The position numbers and the translations under genes are program-made. A stretch of DNA of 64,000 bases, taken from Lycocorax pyrrhopterus obiensis. Taxonomy: Eukaryota; Chordata; Aves; Passeriformes; Paradisaeidae. The notes under the pieces were generated by a model. That model searched no databases. It was not told where the DNA came from and worked only from the letters and a program-made list of their open reading frames with translations. Below, one piece after another: positions 14,501 through 26,520 of the stretch. Numbering within the stretch: position 1 is the first letter of the stretch; the number at the start of each line of letters is the position of its first letter. The stretch spans positions 54,557,535 through 54,621,534 of the forward strand of contig JACSVZ010000015.1 of assembly GCA_014706295.1 (NCBI GenBank), read 5' to 3'.

Positions 14501-17500
14501 TGCTTACTCCAGGAGACGTGGTGCTTTAGCAATGAGTCACAGTCAAGAAATGAGAAATCTCACGTTAGAATTACCAGATTCAGTATCAAAGAGCAGGCTG
14601 TAAGGATGGACACACCTAAATGCTTTTCTGGATCAGAACTGATATGACTGAAATTTGCCAGTAAAAAAAAAAAGGGTCATTTAAAGAGAAGCTTTAGCTG
14701 ATGAAAGTAAAAAGGTGTAAAAAGCATCTGTGGATCTATAATGTTAGTTAATATAAATCTGCTTTGTTCATTTCTATGAAACAAAAATAATTTTTCTGAT
14801 CTTTTACTTCCTCCATAAAAATCTTCTGTTAAATATTAGAATGCCTGATTAGGGCTTTTGGGTCATCACTGCCATTCCTCGTTAGTAGACCTGTGTTTCT
14901 AACATCTGATGAGAAGGTCCAACCATGCTATTACTCACACGGGTTGTTTGGCTGGCTCTACTATCCTTAATCTGAATCAGTAATAGCTCCAGGACTGACC
15001 CTTTCCCTTTGTTGAAGACTGCACTCGTAATTAATTTTTTTTAAGTTATCTTGATACTATTTTGACACATGACAGATGAACTCACACTAATAAGTAGGAT
15101 GCTTCCATTTTAACTCCTGCAGCTTGGCTCTATAAATGCTTACACACATAAACAGAGTTCTACACATCCCCATTCCTTCAAGCACAGGAACATGCCTACT
15201 ACATTCATAATTTAACAGTGTGTGTGATTCTGAAATTTAAAACTACTGATGAGCAAAGAGAAAGATGCAGTTCTAAGCCAGTCCTTAAATCATCTAAATT
15301 GAACAATAAAAAACATAAATAATGTCAATTAAACCAGTGAGTTTGTAAATACAGAAGTACTGAGAGCAGTGATGCTGCAGGCTGCATCAAGAAGAGGTTC
15401 CTTACAAGATTGCCTTCTGTAATTTATTTACTGTCTGGCACTGCAAGCCCAGAAAACAGACTACAGAGGTAACACAGAACTCAGGAGTATCTGTGGCAAC
15501 AGTGCTGATCAGCCAAGTGTTAGTTCTCAGCTGTGCTCTGTAATAGCAAGGACAAGCCTGTTGTTAAGCTCTCCTCTCCACTTGTTTATCTGACTCGACT
15601 GCTCTCATTTCTACACCAGGATTCCTCCATCTAATTAGAGCAGTTATTCTAAGTGAAGTAAATAAAACAGAAGAATGTTCCTGTTGCATAACATAACAAT
15701 CTTTCCCAGGTCCCTCAGTCGCAAACTCTAGTGGCAAATACCAATTACATGAAATAGAAGAAGGCAAGACCTCGGGAGGAGTTCTTTATGGTTTCCTTTG
15801 ATAGAAAAATAAATTTATGGCTGAATAAAGCTGTGCCTGTACACTTCTGTATCAGCAAATAAAAATAGCTCTATAAAAGACTTCGCACATTTGGAGAAAA
15901 ACAGGATGGGTAGGGCTGCCCTCTGCTACCCTGCGTCAACCTAATAGATACTATCTTTAATGCAGAGAATACCTAGAGAAGGTGGGTACTTTGAAAAGGA
16001 AGTTGGATGGGTTAGCGGGTCTGCAAAGAGGGGAAATTTGTCTCAGTGGCTTTCTAAATCTCTCACTGGGCCTGGTGGAAATTTGTGTGCTGGCTTCATA
16101 CAATTACGTGGCCTATGGAAAAAGGTGCACTGGCATATGACAGGGAAAAGCAGTCTGAAGTAACAAAACCACCTCTGCGAGACAACTGCCTCAACAGAAG
16201 CAGAGAAAAGAAATTTCTGTTAGAGAAACAACAAGCAAAGAAATCTGTAGAAAAGTAAACAAGACAAGGAGTTGTTTTGTGGAGATGAAAGCTGTCACTA
16301 AAGACAGTAAACATCTGGTAGTGTTGATTATATGTTAGGAGCCAGATGAATCATGTATGACTAAATCTAGTGTAAGGCTAGTAGGACTGAAAATATGTCC
16401 AGGGTTATATATTTAAAAATTAGAGTAGAGTAAGTACTTACACATCTTTAGTAGTCCCTGTAGCACCTAGGAAGAAAAAAAACCAAAAACCAAACATGTT
16501 TACCAGGTAATGGCATAAACCTCCAAACCAACCAACAGTGCAGTAATAGTTTTTCTGTCTTTCTGTCCTAAACAACACAGAAATAGCAACAAAAATTTGC
16601 TACTGTCAGAGAACACATTTCTCATGATTGTTCAGTTTATCCTTAATGATTATCCATACTATCCCTTAAACCTATCACATCTGGGCCAGACTCCCAGTGT
16701 GTGAAAATGATGCTGCTGTGGACCAGTGCCCAGGTGCAGTCACTCAAGATGGGAGCAAAATAAGAAAAGAATAATCTTTTTGAATTTTATATCCTTCACT
16801 TTGCTCAGTCCTCTGGTGGTTTTGTCTGCTACAAAGCTGGCACAACTAACCAAGCAGTTACTCCCAAATGCCTGATTATTCTGCCATTTGATGCAGTTGT
16901 AGAGCTGGCACTACGTGTGTAAAATGCTGCCTCGTTCTTCCTGCCAGATAAACAAAGTTTTATAAAACGACTAGACAGAACTAATATAAACATTGGGACA
17001 CAACTCATCCAAAGCCCCAGACATCTAAGGAGATCAACCACCCCTTAATTCATCTTGCTATTTAACAAAAAACTAGAGACAAAAGCTGCCGCCTGCCTGC
17101 CTGGTATAAGGGACTGACTTTTTTTTGTGACTCAGATGTTTCTTGCTGGGAGAGAAACATTCACTCAAGCACAAACTCTTTCCTGTTCCTCCCAAGTTAC
17201 TAATGTTATGTTGCTCTTGCTTGTCTATAATTCAGCTGAATAACCAGTAAATTATCCCTTCTATTAATTACAGAAGTTAGGGCAGACATTAGAAAAACCT
17301 TTCACATCTCCTTTCCTCTTAGTACTTAGCTGGAAAAGGTGATCTGAGCTCACTGTGAAGAAACTGCAGTAGCCAATCTCAGAGAATTTTTGAGTTTGGA
17401 GTTAGGTTGGGTTTTTTTCTCCCATGGTACTTCATTTCTTGGAAAACTTTTATTTTTTCTGCTGCTGAAAAATATACATAAACAGCAAATACCTTTCATC

Positions 17501-20500
17501 TCACTTTGATGTGTAAGAATATGCCTTCTGCATTCTTATTTTAAATAGGAGGAAGAAATAGTCCTGCAAGGCTTTCCAGCTCTGTCTACCTGAATGGATT
17601 GCTTGAATGGCAGAAAACATCACCCTTTACAGCTAATTCCTGAACATAATATCATTCCCATTTCCTATGACTCGACTATCCCTCCTTTTCCCAGCAACAA
17701 CACAGACTAGACTCGTACAAGACTGTACACATTTCTGCTGCTAGTCTTGCTTCCAGGGTCAGCAAAATGTCAGTATGGCTACACGTATCAGCAGGAAGCC
17801 TTAATTAAGTTGGAGGGAGTATCTCTAGTCACAATAAGCTCAGGCCCTTGCTTTAGAACTTTACTCCATCAGGCAGCCTTCTGAGACTTTTTGGCTTTGC
17901 ATGCACATCTATGAAGCACTACATGTAAACCTCTCAAATTAATTGTGTCCAGGTGGAAGGTTAGCATTGCTGTGTGAGCTCAGTCTCTGCCACTGTAGGG
18001 AGACATTTTCTGCTACCAAGGCCAGTTCATCCAGAGTCAGCTCAGCAATGAGCCTTCAGGGCACCCCCCTGTACATCTAGACAGAGCCCAGACATCAGCA
18101 ACACTCCAGACAACATGTGTTTCGAAAAGCCTAGCTGGAGCTAGCAGGGTTTTTAATTTTTTCCAGAAGAAACTATTCCTTTGCTGTGCCTGTTCTGCAC
18201 GAGGGCCATGACTTTCTTATTTTTAGTCTAAACTTATTGCAATCAAAATCAGTTCCTCTAAAGAGGTTCATGGTCCTTTTTGAGGCCTTTGCCGAGACTT
18301 CTCTGAGTCTAAGCACCCTGGATGCCCATCTGAAAAATGTGTCTTCCTTGCAGGAAGTACAGCAAAAGTACGGAGTGTTTAATACACAAACTGAAACCTC
18401 AAGCTGAGTGAGAAGAATTGTCAAGCTGAGTGAGAAGAATTGTGTGCCTACAGTACTACTACACTCCCCAGAGGTGATACTCAAGTTCCAGTCAATCACA
18501 GGGCACACTTCAGTGTCATATCCATGTTCAGTGCCATGCCTGTCTTCAATGCATTACGGCACAAACGCATTCTCACTCTGGGGACAGGAGATGTCCCTCA
18601 CACCCATCCGCCTGGGCTTTGTGTAGAGCTATACTGCCATGAACCTGTGTTTGGAAATAAGCCACTAACACTCACACAGGGCAGCACTTGTGTCCTTGGG
18701 ATATTAGCAAGGGTACCGCTGCTGAAAAATCACTGCAGGGTTTTGAAATGCATGTCACACAAAAACTTTGAGAACTGAGTATGATAAAAAAAAAAATTCA
18801 CTTTTTAAGAGGTCAGTTTTACCTTTATAATAAATTAAACAAAAAACATATAAAAAGAAGTACATTGTTTTCTACTTTTTTATAAGCACAGCAAAGCAGT
18901 TTATCCTCATGTTCATTGATGGGATTCCATTAATTTCAGTGGAGTTATTTCTCATTTTCACCAGCAAAAGTGAAACAAGTGTTTGGTTCAAATTCCTTTA
19001 AGTACCACTAAGGTACCTGACTATAGATCTGAAAGTGTTTCCAGTTACCAAAGGAGTTTTCTTCCTGCAAGAGTTCTGAGCTTGCAAATGAACATCGTTT
19101 TACCTACGTGTACCATAAAAAAACCCCTTGTGTAAAAGCTTATAAGGTTTTGTTCATTAGGGAGCCTGAACACTCCTTATACGTAGATATTATTTCTCAA
19201 GGAACCCAAAAACATTTCAGTTCATATGGACATGTTTATTTGTAAAGTCCAATCCATTCAGCCTCACCCCATTACTTCACTGACATATTTGTCTAACTCT
19301 TGCATGTTTAGTGAGCAACACGATTTTATATCTACTCAAGTGCCTTCTGCCAGAAGTTCAGCCAAAGAATCTTGTTTACCACCAATCAACAAACACTCCA
19401 TAGCTCGTTCCATAGCAGCAAGGCTTAGTGCTCTCATAGATACGATGGTTTCCATATATGACTTGACAAAAGCCTCACATATTTAAAAGCTTGTCCATTT
19501 TTTCCCACTATATCATCTTGGCCTAAAAAAAGGCAGCACTTGACCCTACAAGCCTTGTCTTGATAGGCTCTTGTTCGCTTGGTTTTTCAAAAACTGCCTA
19601 ACCTCAGCAAGAGATTGAAGAGTAGCCACGAAGCCACATCCATAAAAAACAGGCAATACGGAATTGTCCTGGATGACCTCTCTGCTCACACCATTTACAC
19701 AGTAGGACCACGGGTGCATTTTGGCATTTTAGAACTGCAGAAGGAGAAGAAAGAGTACAGGCTGCAAATAAACGTGGCCCATTCAGCCACACATTGCTCT
19801 GAGCCCCAGTGATCACAGAAGAAAAACATTCTGTCTAGAGCAGTGGAGCCGTGATCCCTCAAAAAACCCTCAGAGCATTTAAACAGTCGCAAACCAAAAA
19901 GAAGAAGAATTTATCCCAAAGCATCTTCCATTAGGTGAGAGGGGGTTTTGCTCTTTCAGAACAAGAGCAGCTTCTCTTGGTGACACCGCAGGATTTCAGT
20001 AAATGCAGGCCTAATGTGAAAGATGGTTGAGAGACATTGATAGCCACAGATGATATTGCTCTGTGCTGAGAAATGCATCAGGAGTGAAGGTGAGAGACAA
20101 ATCTTCAGAAAAACATAAAAAGCATGAGAGGCAACCACTCACATGAATAAACACAAGGATACAAAAAATGCCGGGACCTGACTTTAGAGCAGATTATGAA
20201 ACATTTTCCAAATTTTTTTAATGGACAATGCCCTAGGACATTTTCTTGCACATCAAATTGTTAGAAAAAGCAAATAAAACCCCTCAAAATTATACATCTG
20301 TACATGCAATTGTTGAGATTAAAAATGAGTTTTCTACTGTAGGCTCCTTTGTGACATGCTCCAACAGTCAGTAATATGGAAGCGCGTTCTAACATCAATG
20401 AATTTATTCTATTTATGCCCCACTGTAACTGAGGACAGGATTATATCAATTTGTTTCAAATTGATTACTTCTTCAGCTCATCAGGTGGCAGTTCCGTACA

Positions 20501-23500
20501 CAGACTTGACCCAATCAATAGAATGGCACGATGTCTTCCTGGGCATTGCACCAAACTTGAAGTTAATAAATCTGTTAAAACTTGGTGTGAAAGTTCTCCT
20601 TCATCATAACTTGACAGTATTTGAAGCTTTCCACAGACTAACAGCTTCTCTATATATTTAAATTAAGGCTAGACTGACAGCCTCCTAAGAGTACCATAAT
20701 TTAAAGTGCTGTCATTGCTACTACAATAGATACGGAAAGGAGGAGGCAGTTAAAGTTTTTTAGTGAAGAATCACTAGAATTAAGGGAAATGCCTTAACTC
20801 AGGAAAAAAAAAGTAAATTAATGGTTAAGAGCATATTTTTAAAAGAAAAAAAAAAGAGCTATTTTTGAGTTTCTAAAATTCCAGGAAATAACATGAAAGA
20901 AGAATATGCAAAATGAGATAACAAAACATAAGGAAAACAGCAAGTTGAGAAATAAAAAATAAGTATAATCCATAGCTAATACATAAAATAGCTAGGTAAT
21001 TTAAGAAGGATGTATATACACCAGTTTACTTGGATAACTGAAGTTGCCATTTCTCAATTGAAGAGCTTTTTGCCACTGTCTGTTACTCCATAAAGAACAT
21101 TTGAATGCTGTGAGTTATACTAGCGTTCTGGAGTACTGCACCACAGCCTGAAATGTTATTCTAGATCATGTCTATTAGTTTAGGTCTCACAGACCATAGA
21201 GCTGAAAGATCTGATGTCATTCTAGCCATGCAACAGAAGATAATATCATTAGCTTAACTATCACCATATATACATCTGCTTAGGAAAAATCAAATTAGGC
21301 TCCAATAGAAATTTTACCAGAGTAAGAAAATGGGGGTTGGCGTAACACATTTAATGTATTCCATGAAGTACGCTACAATGTTGTACTTAGTCATATGATA
21401 CGACAGAGAGTGTTACAGGTTAATTACATGTTATGCACCTCTAGCTTTGACATTACTGACTACACAATAGTCATAACTTTAGCATTAAAGATGCAGTCAT
21501 GCTGTGCATGCTACAAAATTAATTTGTATTTACACAGTCTTCACATATTCTGATAAAACTGTGAGTTGCACTTTCCTTAAAAGCTCAAGGATTCAGAATA
21601 AAAATGGTAAGTCTTCTCCTTCCCTTTTATAAAATAATTTTATTTTTATTAGACACACTTTGTAAGGAATGTTAAATGAAGTAAATAAATAGTAGACATC
21701 TGACGTCTTACTTTTATTACCAGCTGTTCGTTATTTTAAGACCACAGACTGCACAGAGTAATTTCTGACTGACAGTGGTGAAAGCGAGAGGAGAACTGGC
21801 CCTTTCAGAGCTGCATTTGATTTGGAGAGGTCTATCAGTGCAACAGTAATAATTCCATTATACTAATGATATGTTTTACGTGGCATGGTTGGTTTTTACC
21901 TGCGCTAAGCCCTTGGAGATCTGTGGAATATTTCTAAAGAGCATGTGAAAGGTTACCAAAGAATGCAAGTTCAAATATTTTATGTATAACAGTATAAGTA
22001 AGTTTAACTATCAAAGGGGTCAGACCTTCAGTGAAAATAATTTATGTATCTACAAGCCAAAACCTATTGAAGACAACTACCTCTAATGCAACGGGACACA
22101 TTTAAATAAACTTTGAGTTCAAAATAATTCACTAAATAATACTGCTGTCAGAGTTAGTCTATTTGACATTTACCCATTTGTACCCTGGTACAAGTTCCAC
22201 AGGGCGGCCAGAGCAACATTAATTTAGGAACTACCACAAATGTACTAATAATTGACTCAACATTTTTGTCTGAACTTCTCTGAAGCTTGCACTGGTACTT
22301 TTACCCAGCAAACAGAAAAGGGATGTGAACAAGCATCACCCCAGTGGTATGAAGCGAGACTGGTCATACACAGAAAGAACTTCCAGTCATAGCAGTGTGG
22401 GAATCAACTAAAGGGAGAGAATTCATGTGTGCAAACAGGGCAGCTCGAATAAGAGCACTGAATGTTCAAGCAAATTCACACAGTGCATTCTTTATGGATG
22501 AGAGAGGCCTCTGACAGATGGACATAGTACCCAAAACCCAGCTTACAATCATTTAACAGAAACCGACTAAGGAATGGCAAAATCACATTCTCCTCTGAGT
22601 GTGAAGTGCAGAGTTGAACAGATAAAGCAGCAACACACCCCACAAATGTACACACATAGGTACACCCTAGAGAAGACAGCATCACTCACACTCACAGGCA
22701 TGACCAAGTCAGGACTAGCACTGCCCAAGGTACCGTGGAAGCTCTGGTTAAAGCAAGCCAACACAGTAAGAGATGGGGACCCAGTAATTCTAAGTGGTCC
22801 AACTAATTATTTTGCTGTGTATTTTCAAGAGCTGAAAGCTCACAGGTGCATCTAAAAGACTTGATAAAGGTACTGGAACAGGTGGCAATGTTTGCCAAGT
22901 GCAGCTAGCATGAAAAATTATTGAGAAATGCTCATATTATAATTACACGGTGAAGGTCCACTTATCAGTTTCCACGTACTTTCCTTTTCTGCGGGGGCTG
23001 GGGGGAGGAAGAGCACAACAGCACCATCTTCCCAGATCTTACCTCTTTTGAAAATAGCAGTGAACAAATAAGGGAGCCAGCTGGACGCACCAGCCAGCAG
23101 TACACATTAACATGCATGAAACCTCAATCATGGAATATCCTCCAACTTCTCCAGCAAGCAAAAGGAGAAGATGTGGCACAAATTCATTTCAGAAGTGGCA
23201 TTCGTGGCCTTATAGGGAAGCGAAGAGGATGGAGCTGACACCCCCGGCGGGATCCTTACGTCCAGCTCCCGGCCTGGGCTTGCCGTGCCTTGGGCAGCTG
23301 CTGTCGGAGGTGGTGATCGTAGCGACAACCGGGCACCAGAAAGCCGCCGGTGCCCGCGGCAGGCCACATCACCCTCTCTCCCCTGAGCGAGCGGATCAGC
23401 CTCGGGAAAGGAAGATGCTCTTGCAAGAGGGCGGGCAGTGATTCCCGCGGCTCGGACGGGCATCCCCCGAGCCGGGGGCTGTATCCCCGCCGGGTGCCGG

Positions 23501-23657
23501 GTGCGTGCTCGCCACCGCCCCCCGCCCCGCAGTCCCCGTAGGGCTGCCCCAGCACGGCGGAGATGCTCGCCCTGCCGCTCGCCCAGCCCAGCCCGGCCCG
23601 CCCCGCCGCCCTACCTCGCCCGCCCGCGCCGCCGGCCGTGGAGTTGCCGCAGCCCAT
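8557..23657 (-). CDS. C12orf75: C12orf75 (OCC1) orthologue, five coding exons
   Basis: Joined minus-strand exons 23657-23615, 16466-16442, 10413-10378, 9427-9348 and 8561-8557 total 189 nt, giving 62 residues plus stop (the human protein is 63 as I recall it). Every junction is GT-AG and the phases run 1, 2, 2, 1. Recognisable blocks are N-terminal MGCGNSTA, KDV followed by an acidic EES-x-x-DDDKRR segment, then NYGGVYVGLPS and SQTK near the C terminus; all align with the human protein without gaps except one residue. MGCGNS fits an N-myristoylation consensus (Gly2, Ser6) with Cys3 as a possible palmitoylation site, so membrane attachment is an inference. There is no transmembrane segment or catalytic motif, and biochemical function is unknown. 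Human OCC1 was named for overexpression in colon carcinoma, and its transcripts have also been described as non-coding. The promoter is the CpG island at 23230-23960. The last, 5-nt coding exon is the least certain part. Confidence 0.92.
8562..9347 (-). other. C12orf75 intron 4
   Basis: 786 bases between the GTACTG donor and the proposed terminal acceptor. AT-rich, with a T-run on the minus strand (8600-8612) that forms part of a pyrimidine tract upstream of the acceptor. No other feature seen. Confidence 0.5.
9348..9427 (-). CDS. C12orf75: C12orf75 coding exon 4
   Basis: 80 nt encoding N-Y-G-G-V-Y-V-G-L-P-S-D-A-A-A-M-A-P-S-Q-T-K-A-A-P-K. It holds the most conserved part of the protein. The first base completes an AG|G arginine codon. 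The acceptor is TCTCTGCACCAG and the donor is AAAG|GTACTG. Reading through the donor would add about 20 unrelated residues before a stop, so splicing is the better reading. Confidence 0.92.
9428..10377 (-). other. C12orf75 intron 3
   Basis: 950 bases between exons 3 and 4. The ORFs in it (for example 9689-9964) have no recognisable similarity. No repeat identified. Confidence 0.8.
10378..10413 (-). CDS. C12orf75: C12orf75 coding exon 3 (36-nt microexon)
   Basis: 36 nt encoding A-E-E-S-I-S-D-D-D-K-R plus split codons at both ends. The donor is GAG|GTAGGT. The acceptor is TTGCAG at 10414-10415. Two further AGs lie 2 and 5 bases downstream, but only the first keeps frame with exon 2. Confidence 0.88.
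10414..16441 (-). other. C12orf75 intron 2
   Basis: About 6.0 kb. It has short A-runs and one copy of a 24-base string (13189-13212) that recurs at 33660-33683. The ORFs near 14227-14603 are overlapping chance frames. No recognised transposon end or RNA gene. Confidence 0.75.
13189..13212 (+). repeat. 24-bp string shared with 33660-33683, copy 1
   Basis: TTTAAGACCAGGAAAAGGCA followed by TCAG is identical at both sites. The flanks resemble each other only loosely. This may be the surviving core of an old dispersed repeat. Confidence 0.45.
16442..16466 (-). CDS. C12orf75: C12orf75 coding exon 2 (25-nt microexon)
   Basis: The acceptor is a strong pyrimidine tract ending TTTCTTCCTAG. The 25-nt exon encodes G-A-T-G-T-T-K-D-V, with both end codons split. 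The donor GTAAGT is the full consensus. It aligns with the human G-P-A-G-A-A-K-D-V segment and joins exon 1 (phase 1) to exon 3 (phase 2) in frame. Confidence 0.88.
16467..23614 (-). other. C12orf75 intron 1
   Basis: About 7.1 kb. Mostly AT-rich, with a perfect 22-bp tandem duplication at 18399-18442. No exon-like conserved segment, RNA gene or recognisable transposon was found. The upstream end is in the CpG island. Confidence 0.75.
18399..18442. repeat. Perfect tandem duplication, 2 x 22 bp
   Basis: The unit TCAAGCTGAGTGAGAAGAAT plus TG is present twice without mismatch (18399-18420 and 18421-18442), inside C12orf75 intron 1. Confidence 0.95.
23615..23657 (-). CDS. C12orf75: C12orf75 coding exon 1
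   Basis: 43 nt encoding MGCGNSTAGGAGGR plus one base of the next codon. The start is the ATG at 23657, chosen because MGCGNSTA is the family's N terminus. The donor is GAG|GTAGGG. Reading through the donor gives a long but spurious GC-driven ORF. Confidence 0.93.
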
Positions 23658-23760
23658 GGGCGCTGCCCTGGCCGGCGCTGCGCCCGCCGGTGCGGTGCGG
23701 TGCGGTCACGGGAGACAGCCGGCGGCGGGCGGAGCCGGGTGGGAGATAAAGCCGCGGGGA

Positions 23761-23806
23761 CCCCTCCTCCTCCTCCTCTTCCTCCTCCTCCTCCTCCTCC
23801 TCTCCC
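23761..23806 (-). repeat. GGA/GAGGAG-rich tract in the C12orf75 5' leader or promoter
   Basis: On the plus strand this is a nearly uninterrupted CTCCTC tract, so on the gene strand it is (GGA)n with one AGA break. It lies 104-149 bases upstream of the start codon. It is a simple repeat; purine-rich GGA runs can form quadruplex or triplex structures (inference). Confidence 0.9.
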
Positions 23807-26460
23807 CACCCATCGCCCGGGAAACCGCCGGCCCCGAGAGCCGCTTCCCGGCCCCAGCCCCGGCCCCTCACCGCACCCTCCGTTCGTCCCCAAGGAAAGC
23901 CACACCCCGCTTCCCGGGCTGTCCCCTCGTCCGGACGGGCTGGAGCTGCTACACCGGAGATATGGCTCAGCCCAGGCTCAAGCCTGCAGGACTCCGAACG
24001 ACCCCCACCGCAGGCAACAAGCCCAGAGCCTCCCCGGGCAGTGGAGATGCTCCTTGGCTCACACGTTTCACGGGAGCTTTGGGACTCCCCTCATTCACCA
24101 AGGGGAACATCGGTGTGACCCCAGGACCGGGCTGCAAACCCTACATGTGCTATCAGTAACATCCCGTTCACTATTTTAAGCAAGTCTTTATTGATTGGTT
24201 TGGGTATTTCTCTTCTTGTAAGAAACATGATGGTGAAACTGAAGACCCATTGAGTTGAGCTACAGATTCACTTTCCCCAAGTAACATCAGCAGCACTGAG
24301 AAACATGAAAGATAAGTTTACAAATTCTTCAAGCAATCATTTTCATTCAACATTCATGTCATTTACCAAAAAGAATTTGACTTTCTGTTAACCCGAACCT
24401 GTCTTCCACACAGAGAAGTAAAATACTTCAAAACCTTGATGGCTTGGTTACCCTTCCTCTGTCCTCAAATGACCAGGAAGCTGAAATCCAATGGATACAT
24501 CTATATACAACTGCAAATACTCTAGATAGACAGATAGAGACTACTGCTACAACAAATTTGTTTAAGGGCTCAGAAAGATGCTTTTGGGGTGTCATAGAAA
24601 CACCAGTACGAGCATCACATATGCATATGACTGATAATTGTCTACTATAAAAGGACCAGATATAAAGTGCTGCTGCCTGATCTTGCAGTCTGTTCAGAAA
24701 AGGGGAAAAAAAAGACATCACAATTCTCTTACAGGTTTCCCAAGAAGTACACATTAAAACAAAGCAGCTCCATAAGCAGCAGAAGCAATAACAACCAGTC
24801 TCGTATGGATTTTTGCCCTAGGGAGGAACACCTACGTGGGGTCACTGATGTTCACCTCAGGACAGGGTGTAAGATCTCCCTCCTCTGACTGGCTACCTAT
24901 TTTCATGTCAATTGTAGAAAGTCAGTATTTTCAGGGTCTTTATCTATATCTTCCTGACAAATTGCCTGAACTGGAACAATCAGCTCAAAATTTAAAAGTA
25001 AGACAGGGCTAATGGGCACATAGGTATGGCCACACCATTCCCTCACCACCACCAGCCCTAAAGCAGACAGAAGGCATAAATGTGTGAATTTTTCTTCAGA
25101 AAAAAAATCTCACAAAGGCTCAAAACCACCTCTTCTTGATGGCCAGTTTTCTGAAATTCACACAGAAAAATAAACCCTCAGGCCAAGCTTTTAGCACCAA
25201 GCATCAGCCCAAAGCGTATTTTTAATGGCAGAGTTAAGAAGGAAGAAAGGATGGTCTGAGAGCAAGGCTGAAAGACACCCTGCTTAAGGCCCCATGTGGT
25301 TTTCTAATATAAAAACAAACAAAAAATCCCATCAACCCACACTGACCATAGGCTTGCCACATTTCGAGGTGTCTGTGAACGTGCTTTTAATATGCAATTT
25401 ACCTTGGAGGAAGCAGTTGTGATGAGCACAGAAACTGAGCCATGTCCTCGCATATTAGAAGAGGCATCTGGGAGGCAGAAATCCCCTGGAGATGCCTTGA
25501 CACCAAGCCATTGCCCAGGCCACAGGGAGAAGATGTGAGGCTGGTTCAGAAACCTGCAGTGGTATTAAGGATGACAGGAAGGTGATGTAACTTCTAAGTG
25601 CTCTCACTCCTCCTACAAGCTCAGTGTATCGCACACAAGCCAAGCACCCGGTGTGCACAAACCAAGGGCTGCATTAAGTTCAGTGAGGCAAGAAATTTCC
25701 AGCACACCCATCCAAAGCTGGAGTTAGTAGCAGTTTCAGGGGACTTAAGACAACAGAAATGTGATGTATTCCTCTATATACTGTCTGGGATTGTAATGAG
25801 TCAGCCCCTCTCTTGGCAGCTCTATTGTAGTTTCCTCCTACTACAAATGAGAAGACACACTTTAGTTTCAACTTTACTTGTGTTTTACACAAACAGAGCA
25901 TTTCACTTCATTACTGAAAATAACTGGTAGCAAAATACAGTCACCTAAGCAAGTTAATTAAATGAACACTTGACATTAAGGGAAAGGAGCGATGTGTTCC
26001 CTGCGTCAGCAAACTGTTGGTGTCTGCCATACACACCCTGTGTATGTCATCTCCTCTGGGAGATGTATGCATGTGAACTTCTGTAAGTATTTCAGAAGGT
26101 GTAGTGAAAAAGGATTTTGTTATTCTTTCCCTAAATCAACAAAAATTTTACCCAGCTGGGAAAACAGGTTGATCGACGGGATTATTCAAATCTGAAATCC
26201 CAGTGATTTTCCCTTTTTGGACATTTTTGCTAGTCTGAGTGCTTAAAATCCAAATAATCTGTCTGTTGAGCTGGTATGCAAGTCTATGGAAAAGATCTTC
26301 AAAACCCATTACTTCTGGGTAATAGGGAACAGCCCTTATTTGCACAAAAATGTATACTTTTCAAAATCCTTTTTATGTAAGCATGCACACAGAAACCTTA
26401 TTCATCCATGATTTCTTTCTAAGAAATCATTTACTTACAAAGGCTTGGATCTCAGCTTAA

Positions 26461-26520
26461 GAGCTAGACTTTGATGATCCTTGCGGGTCCCTTCCAACTC
26501 AGGATATTCTACAATTTTAT
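26461..26520 (+). mobile_element. CR1 LINE 3'-end fragment
   Basis: It contains the diagnostic avian CR1 tail text GATGATCCTTGCGGGTCCCT then TCCAACTCAGGATATTCTA, ending in a decayed ATTCTATG-type terminal repeat (ACAATTTTAT). Sense orientation is plus. Only the last tens of bases are recognisable; the 5' limit is unclear. Confidence 0.85.

Larger units (their letters stand above)
23230..23960. promoter_or_regulatory. CpG island and promoter region of C12orf75
   Basis: A sharp rise in G+C with dense CpG dinucleotides, against AT-rich flanks on both sides. It covers the start codon at 23657, the first donor and the 5' leader on the minus strand. There is no TATA box at a fitting distance, which is typical of CpG-island promoters. 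The transcription start is not resolvable from sequence alone but should lie between about 23700 and 23950. Confidence 0.8.

Noticed and set aside
18173..18508. Overlapping 111- and 73-codon ORFs on opposite strands
   Set aside because: No recognisable similarity, and the region lies in C12orf75 intron 1.
23256..23657. 133-codon minus-strand ORF beginning MGCGNSTA
   Set aside because: Only the first 43 bases are exon 1 of C12orf75. The rest is GC-rich intron after a GTAGGG donor and does not match the protein family.
23396..24179. Several ORFs of 169-224 codons on both strands in the first CpG island
   Set aside because: Pro/Arg/Gly-rich, overlapping in several frames, explained by few stop codons in GC-rich DNA.
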